From Legionella genomosp. 1 (GTDB lineage: Bacteria; Pseudomonadota; Gammaproteobacteria; Legionellales; Legionellaceae), in the NCBI GenBank assembly GCA_945865355.1, contig CAMBDN010000166.1, forward strand, positions 1-5,838: a stretch of DNA of 5,838 nt. The letters are read 5' to 3'. The notes beneath the pieces are model-generated. The model had not been told where the DNA came from, did no database searches, and saw only the letters and a list, made by a program, of their open reading frames with translations. Below are positions 1 to 5,838 of this stretch, piece after piece (position 1 is the stretch's first letter; every line of letters starts with the position of its first letter). The position numbers and the translations under genes are program-made.

Positions 1-342
1 TATGAAGCGATGCTCGAGCAGATGCTGTTCTTACCCACGTTGCTCGCCAACGCAGGCAAAGACCCCATCAGTGGTCACCAATTAATTTCTACTGAAACCT
101 GTAAAATCACTTTAGCCATCATGGCTACTTGTGGCTTATATGATGAAACAGGAACACATATGGTGCGTACCGGTATGCCCGCCAAAAGTGGTGTATCCGG
201 TTACACGATTGCTGTTGTCCCAGGAAAAGCAGGTATTGTGGTTCTCAGTCCACGTGTCAACTCAAAGGGAAACAGTATCCGTGGTGAAATCATGCTTGAA
301 GGTTTATCCAAGGCCATGAACTGGCATTTCGCGCTTCCCTAG
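1..342 (+). CDS. glsA: Glutaminase, C-terminal part (5' end outside window)
   Basis: This is the last 113 residues of a serine-dependent beta-lactamase-fold glutaminase, which hydrolyses L-glutamine to L-glutamate and ammonia in the cytoplasm. The reading frame is open from base 1, so the ATG at 10 is an internal methionine and not the start; full-length bacterial enzymes are about 310 residues. The visible part holds the family's C-terminal signature: CGLYD (Tyr codon at 139-141), then G-M-P-A-K-S-G-V (Val codon at 193-195), then VVPGKAGIVVLSP and the closing KGNS motif. The Tyr and Val are 18 residues apart, as are the active-site Tyr466 and Val484 of human GLS, so the substrate pocket looks intact here. 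The nucleophilic Ser-x-x-Lys lies upstream and cannot be checked. No T-tailed hairpin follows the TAG stop, so some read-through into sdaA is possible. The family call is firm; the choice of glsA over a paralogue symbol is conventional. Confidence 0.93.
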   Translation, partial: YEAMLEQMLFLPTLLANAGKDPISGHQLISTETCKITLAIMATCGLYDETGTHMVRTGMPAKSGVSGYTIAVVPGKAGIVVLSPRVNSKGNSIRGEIMLEGLSKAMNWHFALP

Positions 343-382
343 ACGAGAATCTGCCGAAAATCACAATATTATGATGTATTTG

Positions 383-391
383 TGCTAAAAT
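383..391 (+). promoter_or_regulatory. Candidate extended -10 promoter for sdaA
   Basis: TGCTAAAAT matches the extended -10 form TG-N-TATAAT with one mismatch. It would place the transcript start near 398 and leave a leader of roughly 33 bases before the sdaA ATG. No good -35 box is visible at the usual distance, which an extended -10 can tolerate. The surrounding 89-base gap is AT-rich, so chance matches are likely. The site is inferred from sequence pattern only. Confidence 0.4.
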
Positions 392-431
392 ATTTTTAAT
401 TGTGTATGTAATTTAATCCAGAGAACGCCTC

Positions 432-1808
432 ATGAACATTAGCTTATTTGATTTGTTTTCCATTGGCATAGGCCCATCAAGTTCACACACTGTTGGACCT
501 ATGACCGCAGCCAATGAGTTTTTGCAATTATTGGAAACGAATCATTTATTTACTAAGACCCAGAGAGTCAAAGTTGAACTATATGGCTCTTTGGCATTAA
601 CCGGCAAAGGGCATGGTACTGATAAAGCCATTTTAAATGGCCTAGAAGGGAAAGCCCCCGAGACAGTCATCCCAGAAAGCATGGTTCCTCGTATGCAAAG
701 CATATTGGCAACACATACACTTAAGCTGGCCGATAAAAAGAACATTTCCTTCAACGAGGAAAATGATTTTCTTTACTTTCAGAAAGAACTTCTTCCCAAA
801 CACAGCAACGGTATGCGCTTCACCGCCTATGATGATGTAGGCACCCAATTATTAAGCCAAGTTTACTATTCAATTGGTGGTGGTTTCATTACCACCGAGG
901 AAGAGTTTGAGCAGTCCACTTCTGGCGGTGAGAACGTACCCTACCCCTTCGATACGGCTGAACAATTACTTAAACTATGTCAAGAAAACCAATTATCCAT
1001 CGCTGAATTAATGATGGCAAATGAACTCACATGGCGTACAAAAGATGCGATTGATTCTGGAATTCTGAATATTGCCAAAGTGATGAATAACTGCATCGAT
1101 AGTGGCTGCCAACATGGTGGTATTCTACCAGGCGGCTTGCAATTAAAACGCCGTGCTCCTGATTTATATCAAAAGCTTAACGAGCAAAAAGGTGTAAAGA
1201 GTATTTATGAGCGCTCTGACATCATGAACCGCCTGAACCTTTATGCGATGGCTGTTAATGAAGAAAATGCCGCTGGCGGACGAATTGTTACCGCTCCCAC
1301 TAATGGTGCTGCCGGTATTATTCCTGCTATCCTCAGGTACTGCCAAGACGCTCACGATAAAATGGATGAGCAAAGTATATTTACTTATTTCCTTACCGCA
1401 GCAGCGATAGGGATATTATATAAAAAAGGCGCTTCTATATCTGGAGCTGAAGTTGGGTGTCAGGGCGAAGTTGGTGTGGCTTCTTCAATGGCTGCGGCTG
1501 GGTTAACAGCAGTCTTGGATGGCACCATAGAACAAATAGAAAATGCCGCTGAAATTGCCATGGAACATCACTTAGGTATGACCTGTGACCCGGTTATGGG
1601 GTTGGTGCAAATTCCTTGTATCGAACGTAACGCGATGGGCTCAGTGAAAGCTGTCAACGCCTCTCGTATGGCACTAATCGGTGATGGGCAACATTATATC
1701 TCCCTTGATAAAGTCATTAAAACCATGAAACAAACAGGCAAGGACATGAAGAGTATTTATAAGGAAACGTCTTTGGGTGGTTTGGCCGTTAATATACCCG
1801 AGTGCTAG
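432..1808 (+). CDS. sdaA: L-serine dehydratase (L-serine ammonia-lyase), single-chain iron-sulfur type
   Basis: This enzyme converts L-serine to pyruvate and ammonia in the cytoplasm using a [4Fe-4S] cluster rather than PLP. The 458-residue chain has the N-terminal beta domain (about 1-155) and the C-terminal catalytic alpha domain (about 185-458). The N-terminus carries the signature GIGPSSSHTVGP (residues 12-23, with His19), and GKGHGTDKA includes His61. The alpha domain has TAPTNGAAGIIPA (about 287-299) and three cluster cysteines: Cys343 in EVGCQGEVG, Cys385 in MTCDPVMG and Cys396 in IPCIERNA. The last residue is Cys458. In the Legionella pneumophila enzyme, which has the same length and numbering, this residue bends back into the active site as fourth iron ligand and acts as an intrinsic competitive inhibitor. 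The ATG at 432 gives the canonical family N-terminus; upstream is only a weak purine-rich ribosome site (AGAGAA, 420-425). The gene follows glsA by 89 bases and meets the MFS gene tail to tail, with overlapping stops. Confidence 0.97.
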   Translation: MNISLFDLFSIGIGPSSSHTVGPMTAANEFLQLLETNHLFTKTQRVKVELYGSLALTGKGHGTDKAILNGLEGKAPETVIPESMVPRMQSILATHTLKLADKKNISFNEENDFLYFQKELLPKHSNGMRFTAYDDVGTQLLSQVYYSIGGGFITTEEEFEQSTSGGENVPYPFDTAEQLLKLCQENQLSIAELMMANELTWRTKDAIDSGILNIAKVMNNCIDSGCQHGGILPGGLQLKRRAPDLYQKLNEQKGVKSIYERSDIMNRLNLYAMAVNEENAAGGRIVTAPTNGAAGIIPAILRYCQDAHDKMDEQSIFTYFLTAAAIGILYKKGASISGAEVGCQGEVGVASSMAAAGLTAVLDGTIEQIENAAEIAMEHHLGMTCDPVMGLVQIPCIERNAMGSVKAVNASRMALIGDGQHYISLDKVIKTMKQTGKDMKSIYKETSLGGLAVNIPEC

Positions 1809-1824
1809 GCATTTTTCTTAGCAC
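1802..1824. repeat. Hairpin-capable inverted repeat across the convergent stop codons
   Basis: GTGCTA (1802-1807) and TAGCAC (1819-1824) are perfect inverted copies. In the + strand transcript the stem can extend by a G-U pair (1808/1818) and a G-C pair (1809/1817), giving 8 pairs around a 7-base CATTTTT loop. The left arm contains most of the last sdaA codon and both stop codons; the right arm lies inside the MFS coding tail. Neither strand has a T-run after the stem, so it is not a classical intrinsic terminator. It is still the only candidate 3'-end structure at this convergent junction. A chance origin is possible. Confidence 0.4.
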
Positions 1825-3091
1825 CAGGATGAGATTCTTTGAGTATCCACAACGCCAAAATCAAACTAGCCAAGAAACAACAAGGCATCACCAGCAATGC
1901 TTTTTGATAGCAAGTAACCGTATAAACAGGCACACCATTCACCAAACGCCCGTCGGTACTGTGATGTAACATCACACCAACGAGAGGCTGGAAAATAGCA
2001 CCACCCACAAGCACCGATAAATTATTGAAACCAGAAGCAGTTCCTACCAAATGCGCGGGATTATTATCTTTTACGACAGCAAAACTTACCGTTTGACCGC
2101 CAGCACCAAAACCTAATATAAAGAGCACTGCATACATCCAGCTGATCGATACATTTGGCATATAAAGTAAAATCAAGGTAGCCAACAACCCAAATACAGA
2201 ACTGATAGCTAATGCTAAACGGCGACTATTGCAGCGGTCACTGATCCAACCTAACAAGGGACTACCAACACCAATCCCCAACCAAATCATGCTACATAGT
2301 CCTGATGCAACCACCACACTAACTTGATATTTTTCCTGTAAATAGGGAACGCCCCATAAAGCCGCAAACACCGCAATCGGAGTCCATATGCAAAAAGCGT
2401 ATGCGCCCGTAAGCCACGTATAAGAACGATGACAAACTTCAAGTAAGCGTTGCCACTCATCACGAAAACTTCGGGTAGGTTGTGTTTGTGTAGGTTGATG
2501 AGGATAGTCGCGAATAAGACACCACAACAATAAAGCCAACAAAAAACCAACCCCTGCTAAAATAAAGCTCGCTTGACGCCAACCAACGTGCTCAATCAAT
2601 GCTGCTAAAGGGACTTCACCAAACATCGCCCCAACTGAACTCATCAACTGTGCAACACCCGCTAATATGGCAAAATTGTGGGGCGGGAACCAACGTGAAA
2701 CCAATACCAAAACGCCAATAAAAGAAAATGCAGACCCTATACCAATGAGCATACGACCCATTGACGCGGTAACAACGCTATCGGTTGATGCAAAGAAAAA
2801 AGAACCTATTGCACACAATATCAATGCGCCCGTCATGAGTTTACGAGGACCATAGCGATCAAACAACAATCCCGCCGGGAGTTGCATAGGAGCATATGCA
2901 TAGAAATAAAATGCTGAAATAACGCCAAACCCCTCGGCGCTCACCTTGAACGTATGCATCATGGGCTCAGCCATAACGCTAGGTGCCACTTGTAAAACAA
3001 ATTCATAAAGGTAAAAAGAAGCGGCTAGGAAAAAAATAAGGTATGCGCTTAATTTACTGTGTTCGGATGTAGGCAAACGATAGCCGCTCAA
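1805..3091 (-). CDS. Major facilitator superfamily (MFS) transporter, substrate unknown
   Basis: This is a 428-residue inner-membrane protein with about twelve hydrophobic segments. The first six lie near 16-36, 53-73, 84-103, 108-130, 141-161 and 173-193. A hydrophilic central loop (about 194-225) follows, then segments near 226-247, 258-283, 292-310, 318-340, 346-375 and 396-417. The MFS motif A sits between segments 2 and 3 as GLLFDRYGPRK (about 74-84), with a degenerate copy, GWISDRCNSRR, in the second half. GRMLIGIGSAFSF marks segment 4. The overall look resembles sugar-phosphate/nutrient permease-like MFS proteins, including those that Legionella and related intracellular bacteria use for amino-acid or nucleoside uptake, but no substrate can be read from sequence. 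The start is non-ATG: an in-frame TGA at 3095-3097 leaves ATT (3092-3094) or TTG (3089-3091), and the first ATG is at residue 40, too late to preserve segment 1. It follows anmK by 30 bases and is probably the last gene of the operon. Confidence 0.9.
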   Translation of the reverse strand: MSGYRLPTSEHSKLSAYLIFFLAASFYLYEFVLQVAPSVMAEPMMHTFKVSAEGFGVISAFYFYAYAPMQLPAGLLFDRYGPRKLMTGALILCAIGSFFFASTDSVVTASMGRMLIGIGSAFSFIGVLVLVSRWFPPHNFAILAGVAQLMSSVGAMFGEVPLAALIEHVGWRQASFILAGVGFLLALLLWCLIRDYPHQPTQTQPTRSFRDEWQRLLEVCHRSYTWLTGAYAFCIWTPIAVFAALWGVPYLQEKYQVSVVVASGLCSMIWLGIGVGSPLLGWISDRCNSRRLALAISSVFGLLATLILLYMPNVSISWMYAVLFILGFGAGGQTVSFAVVKDNNPAHLVGTASGFNNLSVLVGGAIFQPLVGVMLHHSTDGRLVNGVPVYTVTCYQKALLVMPCCFLASLILALWILKESHPGAKKNA

Positions 3092-3101
3092 AATTCAGTT
3101 G

Positions 3102-3107
3102 CCTTTT
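3102..3107 (-). promoter_or_regulatory. Candidate ribosome binding site for the MFS gene
   Basis: On the - strand, AAAAGG lies 10 bases before the TTG at 3091 and 7 bases before the ATT at 3094. It is the only Shine-Dalgarno-like sequence in the 30-base gap after anmK. It is preceded by a run of seven T (on the - strand) that would keep the leader unstructured. It supports initiation at TTG or ATT rather than at the distant first ATG. Confidence 0.5.
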
Positions 3108-3121
3108 GTGAAAAAAATACA

Positions 3122-4240
3122 TTACACACCAGTTTTATTTCCCTTGTCAATGCCTGCCGCATAAATTGCTCCATATACCGTCTTGTGTTTCGCTCCAGTA
3201 ATTTGCCTAAAATTAAGTGGCGTCAGATTTAAAGCTTTATCTGCCAACCAGGCGAACATCATCGCCTCCAAAAAATCCGGATCAACCCCTAGCACTTTTG
3301 TGCTCTTGACTTGCGAATTTGGTAATTGCTTTATTAATGTGTTTTGCAAAGCAGTATTATGTACCCCACCACCACAAATTGCCACCCATTGGGGGGCCAA
3401 ATGACGGATCTTAATGTCTGCAGCAATTGCTTCAGCCGTTAAGGCTAAAAGGGTCGCCTGCACATCCTGAGGAGCATAGTGAGGTTGTAAGTGATTGCTG
3501 AGCCAATCGATAGAAAAATATTCTTTACCAATACTCTTAGGTGGTAAACACTTAAAGAAAGGATCGTCCAATAATGCTGATAGTAGCGGAACAATCACCG
3601 CCCCTGATGCAGCCCATGCGCCATCCTTATCATAATCGAGATCAAGGTGCATCTTGATCCAGCTATCCAATAGACAGTTGCCAGGCCCCACGTCGTAGCC
3701 ACTGACTCGACCACCAGGCTCAAGATACGTTACGTTCGCAACCCCACCAATATTCACTACGACCAAGGGCGAGTCATGCTCACCAAACAGTGCTTGATGG
3801 TAAATCGGCGCAAAAGGCGCCCCTTGCCCACCAATAATGAGATCCCGTGTCCTAAAATCCGCAACAACCTTAATGCCAGTTAATTCGGCAATGGTGTGTG
3901 CGCACGCTAATTGCATCGTATATGGGATCTTTGCCATCGCATCATGACAAATAGTCTGACCATGGCTGCCAATGGCCACCACACTTTGCGGCTTTATATT
4001 TGCTGTATCTAGCAATTGAAACACGGCCAGCGAAAACTCACGACCTAAAAGGGTGTTCAACTGACTTAACTCGGAAACCCGAGAATACTCCTTGCTAAGA
4101 ACATTTTGTAAAATCCGCATGACATCATCGCTATAGGGTCGCGTAATGCCTGCAATCAAGGTATTAGTACTTACATCAACCAATGCCGCGTCAATCCCAT
4201 CCATGCTGGTGCCAGACATGAGTCCAATAAATAATTTCAT
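3122..4240 (-). CDS. anmK: Anhydro-N-acetylmuramic acid kinase
   Basis: AnmK opens the 1,6-anhydro ring of anhydro-MurNAc and phosphorylates it with ATP to give MurNAc-6-phosphate, a cytoplasmic step of peptidoglycan recycling. At 372 residues the length is normal for the family (about 370). The ATP-binding signature GLMSGTSMDGID is at residues 6-17. Family motifs follow in order: GSHGQT (91-96), ADFRTRD (127-133), GGQGAP (137-142), NIGGVAN (163-169) and GYDVGPGN (181-188), whose Asp183 matches the catalytic base (Asp182 in the Pseudomonas enzyme). Near the end are DKDG (about 204-207), CGGGVHN (289-295), PDFLEAMMFAWLA (321-333) and ITGA (347-350). The start is fixed by the near-N-terminal signature; the ATG overlaps the tatD TGA as ATGA, with a purine-rich AGAAGAAG six bases upstream. 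The overlap implies translational coupling to tatD. All key motifs are intact. Confidence 0.97.
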   Translation of the reverse strand: MKLFIGLMSGTSMDGIDAALVDVSTNTLIAGITRPYSDDVMRILQNVLSKEYSRVSELSQLNTLLGREFSLAVFQLLDTANIKPQSVVAIGSHGQTICHDAMAKIPYTMQLACAHTIAELTGIKVVADFRTRDLIIGGQGAPFAPIYHQALFGEHDSPLVVVNIGGVANVTYLEPGGRVSGYDVGPGNCLLDSWIKMHLDLDYDKDGAWAASGAVIVPLLSALLDDPFFKCLPPKSIGKEYFSIDWLSNHLQPHYAPQDVQATLLALTAEAIAADIKIRHLAPQWVAICGGGVHNTALQNTLIKQLPNSQVKSTKVLGVDPDFLEAMMFAWLADKALNLTPLNFRQITGAKHKTVYGAIYAAGIDKGNKTGV

Positions 4241-5046
4241 GTTTTGCTTCTTCTAAAACAACGATAAAAATTATTTGTTGTCTGGAAAGCTAGCGTTTCA
4301 TAGTCTATCTGCCGCAACTCACTTAGCGCTTGTGCCACGTATTTAACAAGAGCAGGATGGTTTTGTTTTCCTCGAAAGGGAACGGGTGCCAAATAGGGTG
4401 AGTCGGTTTCAATTAACAAGCGATCACTGGGTATTTTTTTGGCAAGTGCATGCAACTCAACGGCATTTTTAAAGGTAACAATACCTGATAATGATATGTA
4501 GAAATTTAAGTCTAACGCCCGCTTTGCTATCTCCCAACTTTCAGCAAAACAGTGCATGACGCCACCAATTGCTGCTGCATTCTCTTCTTCCATTACTAAT
4601 AGAGTATCTTCGGCAGCTTGTCGTGTGTGGATAATTAGCGGCTTGGACGTCGCCATCGCCACCCGGATATGCTCGCGAAACCTTTGACGCTGCAACTGTC
4701 TTGCCTCGTCAGTTTCTGTTCGAAAATAATCTAGGCCCGTCTCACCAATAGCAATGCAAGCAGGATGTTGAGATAGTTCTATAAGCCTCGATGCGTCAGG
4801 TTCATTTGTCATTTCAGTGTTCGGGTGTACGCCAACCGAAATGCTGATATCAGGGTAGGTGTCAGCAATTTCATATAAAGCAGGGATATCATTTAATTCA
4901 ATACAAACGCAAAGCATATGTTCTACACCATTCGCTCGCGCCTGCTTGATAACCTGACTCATATCATTGCCAAATTCACTTAGATCAATGCTATGCAAGT
5001 GGCAATGCGAATCAACTATTGGAAACGGCAGTATGTCGTTGATCAT
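4237..5046 (-). CDS. tatD: TatD-family metal-dependent hydrolase / DNase (YcfH type)
   Basis: This 269-residue TIM-barrel protein belongs to the TatD family of divalent-metal phosphodiesterases, whose studied members show 3'-5' exonuclease or DNase activity; the cellular substrate of the holB-linked paralogue is not settled. All metal ligands are visible: His14 and His16 in DSHCHLH, Glu102 in GETGLDY, His140 in IIHTRQA, His165 in GVMHCF and Asp215 in LIETDSPYLAP. The family tail GKQNHPALV and the TTNNFYRCF motif are also present, and the length is typical (about 260-270). The ATG lies two bases after the pilZ stop. No Shine-Dalgarno sequence is apparent there, so translation probably depends on ribosomes finishing pilZ. 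The 3' end overlaps anmK by four bases. The holB-pilZ-tatD order is common in gammaproteobacteria and supports the YcfH-type assignment. Confidence 0.95.
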   Translation of the reverse strand: MINDILPFPIVDSHCHLHSIDLSEFGNDMSQVIKQARANGVEHMLCVCIELNDIPALYEIADTYPDISISVGVHPNTEMTNEPDASRLIELSQHPACIAIGETGLDYFRTETDEARQLQRQRFREHIRVAMATSKPLIIHTRQAAEDTLLVMEEENAAAIGGVMHCFAESWEIAKRALDLNFYISLSGIVTFKNAVELHALAKKIPSDRLLIETDSPYLAPVPFRGKQNHPALVKYVAQALSELRQIDYETLAFQTTNNFYRCFRRSKT

Positions 5047-5048
5047 TA

Positions 5049-5390
5049 TTATATCGTGTCAGTCATTTGTGATGATTTTAGCATGTCCGCCAGAAGGGTC
5101 TCTATTTTATTGCAAAAATTTCGGCTATTTTGACCGGTAAATTGCACCCCGATACCCACGGGTTTATTTCCTTGTGCACCATTAGGCGTCACCCAAACCA
5201 CTTTTCCTTCAATTAAGTAGATATCTGGATCGTCCAACAATTGGACTGACAAATTCACCGAACTGCCGAAAGGATAAATCGTTTTAGTACGGACAAACAA
5301 TCCCCCTCCTTTAATGAATGGCATATAAGCTAGGTAAAGCGATCCTTCACTATTAAAAACACAATGAATAGATGGTACGTCCGTGGTCAT
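5049..5390 (-). CDS. pilZ: Type IV pilus biogenesis protein PilZ
   Basis: This 113-residue single-domain protein resembles founding-type PilZ (118 residues in Pseudomonas aeruginosa), which is needed for type IV pilus assembly and acts in the cytoplasm near the pilus ATPase machinery. The diagnostic stretches are YMPFIKGGGLFV (about 22-33), GKVVWVTP (about 62-69), then GAQGNKPVGIGVQF (about 71-84), and a C-terminal helix containing NKIETLLA. It lacks the RxxxR motif that other PilZ-domain proteins use to bind cyclic di-GMP, as expected for this subgroup. The start is well supported: an AAAGGA ribosome site sits six bases before the ATG. The gene begins two bases after the holB stop and ends two bases before tatD, so the three genes are tightly coupled. 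A pilus role assumes that pil assembly genes exist elsewhere in the genome. Confidence 0.95.
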   Translation of the reverse strand: MTTDVPSIHCVFNSEGSLYLAYMPFIKGGGLFVRTKTIYPFGSSVNLSVQLLDDPDIYLIEGKVVWVTPNGAQGNKPVGIGVQFTGQNSRNFCNKIETLLADMLKSSQMTDTI

Positions 5391-5392
5391 TT

Positions 5393-5838
5393 TTAATCCT
5401 TTGATGAGACGCTCTCATCCGCCAAATACCCCAACAATAAATCCTCAACAACCAATGTTTGGTTCATATTTATATTATGGTTTATTTTCCACATAATCGC
5501 ATTAATCTGCTCAAGTCGATTAAACAAATCCACTGATTGAATCAATTGGGAAAAATGCCTTAACTTTTCATGGCCCATCGACTCCACCGCAGATCCCACC
5601 AACTGGTCGTTAATCGCCTGCGCCGTAATAAGATATAATATCCACAACAAATCATCAAAAGCGTAAGACGACCATTGTGCTGCAAGTGTACAGGGTGAAG
5701 ATTTACCTTCAATTAGATCACAAAGCGCGCTAATAATAGACGAGCTCGACTTGACAAGCTCTGCGCGCGGCGACTCCTGTGCATAAAATTGACCTAGCAT
5801 GAAATAATCGACTTGCCGAATGTCCGCAGATAACTCAG
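5393..5838 (-). CDS. holB: DNA polymerase III delta' subunit, C-terminal part (5' end outside window)
   Basis: About 147 residues of the carboxy-terminal region of delta', the clamp-loader subunit that helps load the beta sliding clamp in replication. The frame stays open to the window edge, so the ATG at 5800 is most likely internal; it is preceded in frame by residues such as DIRQVDYF. The AAA+ core and zinc region lie outside the window. The visible part is the helical collar domain, which is poorly conserved. The closing segment (RLEQINAIMWKIN, then NMNQTLVVEDLLLGYL) resembles the end of E. coli HolB, where INRELLITDLLLR occupies the same place. Context strengthens the call, since holB-pilZ-tatD is a common gammaproteobacterial order. 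The TAA stop is two bases from pilZ. Sequence alone would give only moderate certainty; with context it is high. Confidence 0.85.
   Translation of the reverse strand, partial: ELSADIRQVDYFMLGQFYAQESPRAELVKSSSSIISALCDLIEGKSSPCTLAAQWSSYAFDDLLWILYLITAQAINDQLVGSAVESMGHEKLRHFSQLIQSVDLFNRLEQINAIMWKINHNINMNQTLVVEDLLLGYLADESVSSKD
5397..5402 (-). promoter_or_regulatory. Ribosome binding site of pilZ
   Basis: On the - strand AAAGGA lies six bases upstream of the pilZ ATG and inside the last codons of holB. It is the best Shine-Dalgarno match among the operon genes and fixes the pilZ start at 5390. Confidence 0.7.

Noticed and set aside
131..319. A 62-codon + strand frame overlapping the glutaminase
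   Set aside because: Out of frame with a conserved gene and showing no recognisable motif.
542..848. Open frames on the - strand inside sdaA (542-754 and 642-848)
   Set aside because: They lie wholly within a well-recognised gene, overlap each other and encode nothing recognisable; they are antisense shadows.
879..896. GGTGGT / ACCACC hairpin inside sdaA
   Set aside because: A 6-base stem produced by the codons of the family glycine-rich segment and following threonines; no T-run and no regulatory context.
1164..1373. A 69-codon - strand open frame inside sdaA
   Set aside because: It is antisense to the conserved alpha domain and its sequence reflects the complement of that region.
2287..2855. 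Frames at 2287-2550 (-) and 2667-2855 (+) within the MFS gene
   Set aside because: Both are out of frame with a complete twelve-segment transporter and show no family signature.
3108..3121. T-run on the - strand just after anmK as an intrinsic terminator
   Set aside because: No stable GC stem precedes the run of seven T; it more likely forms an unstructured leader before the MFS gene.
1..5838. Mobile element, prophage, CRISPR array or defence system
   Set aside because: No transposase, integrase, terminal or regularly spaced repeats were seen; all genes are conserved metabolic or housekeeping genes apart from the unassigned transporter.

Overview
This looks like a chromosomal segment of a gammaproteobacterium, most probably from the Legionella/Coxiella side (Legionellales). 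The best evidence is the single-chain L-serine dehydratase: it is 458 residues long, like the structurally characterised Legionella pneumophila enzyme. It has cysteines at positions 343, 385 and 396, and its very last residue is Cys458. The other genes are conserved gammaproteobacterial housekeeping genes (holB, pilZ, tatD, anmK). The assignment rests on protein resemblance recalled from memory, not on a search.

Layout, left to right. The + strand carries the C-terminal third of a glutaminase (1-342). An 89-base gap with a plausible extended -10 promoter follows, then a complete L-serine dehydratase, sdaA (432-1808). The - strand carries five genes read right to left: the C-terminal part of DNA polymerase III delta' (holB, 5393-5838, running off the window), pilZ (5049-5390), tatD (4237-5046), anmK (3122-4240) and an MFS transporter (1805-3091). 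Their junctions are a 2-base gap, a 2-base gap, a 4-base ATGA overlap and a 30-base gap, so they are very likely one operon whose promoter lies outside the window.

The two blocks converge and touch. The sdaA and MFS stop codons overlap in the sequence CTAG, and a short hairpin-capable inverted repeat spans them.

Functionally, the + strand pair are two ammonia-releasing amino-acid deaminating enzymes (glutamine to glutamate, serine to pyruvate). This fits an organism that feeds on amino acids. The - strand operon combines replication (delta'), type IV pilus biogenesis (PilZ), a TatD-family metal-dependent nuclease/hydrolase, peptidoglycan sugar recycling (AnmK) and a membrane transporter of unknown substrate.

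There is no mobile element, CRISPR array, RNA gene or evident new multi-gene system here. No stretch over 300 bases lacks a gene. The points worth a second look are the C-terminal cysteine ligand of SdaA in a codon that overlaps the neighbouring stop, the inverted repeat at that junction, the non-ATG start of the MFS gene, and the linkage of that transporter to anmK.
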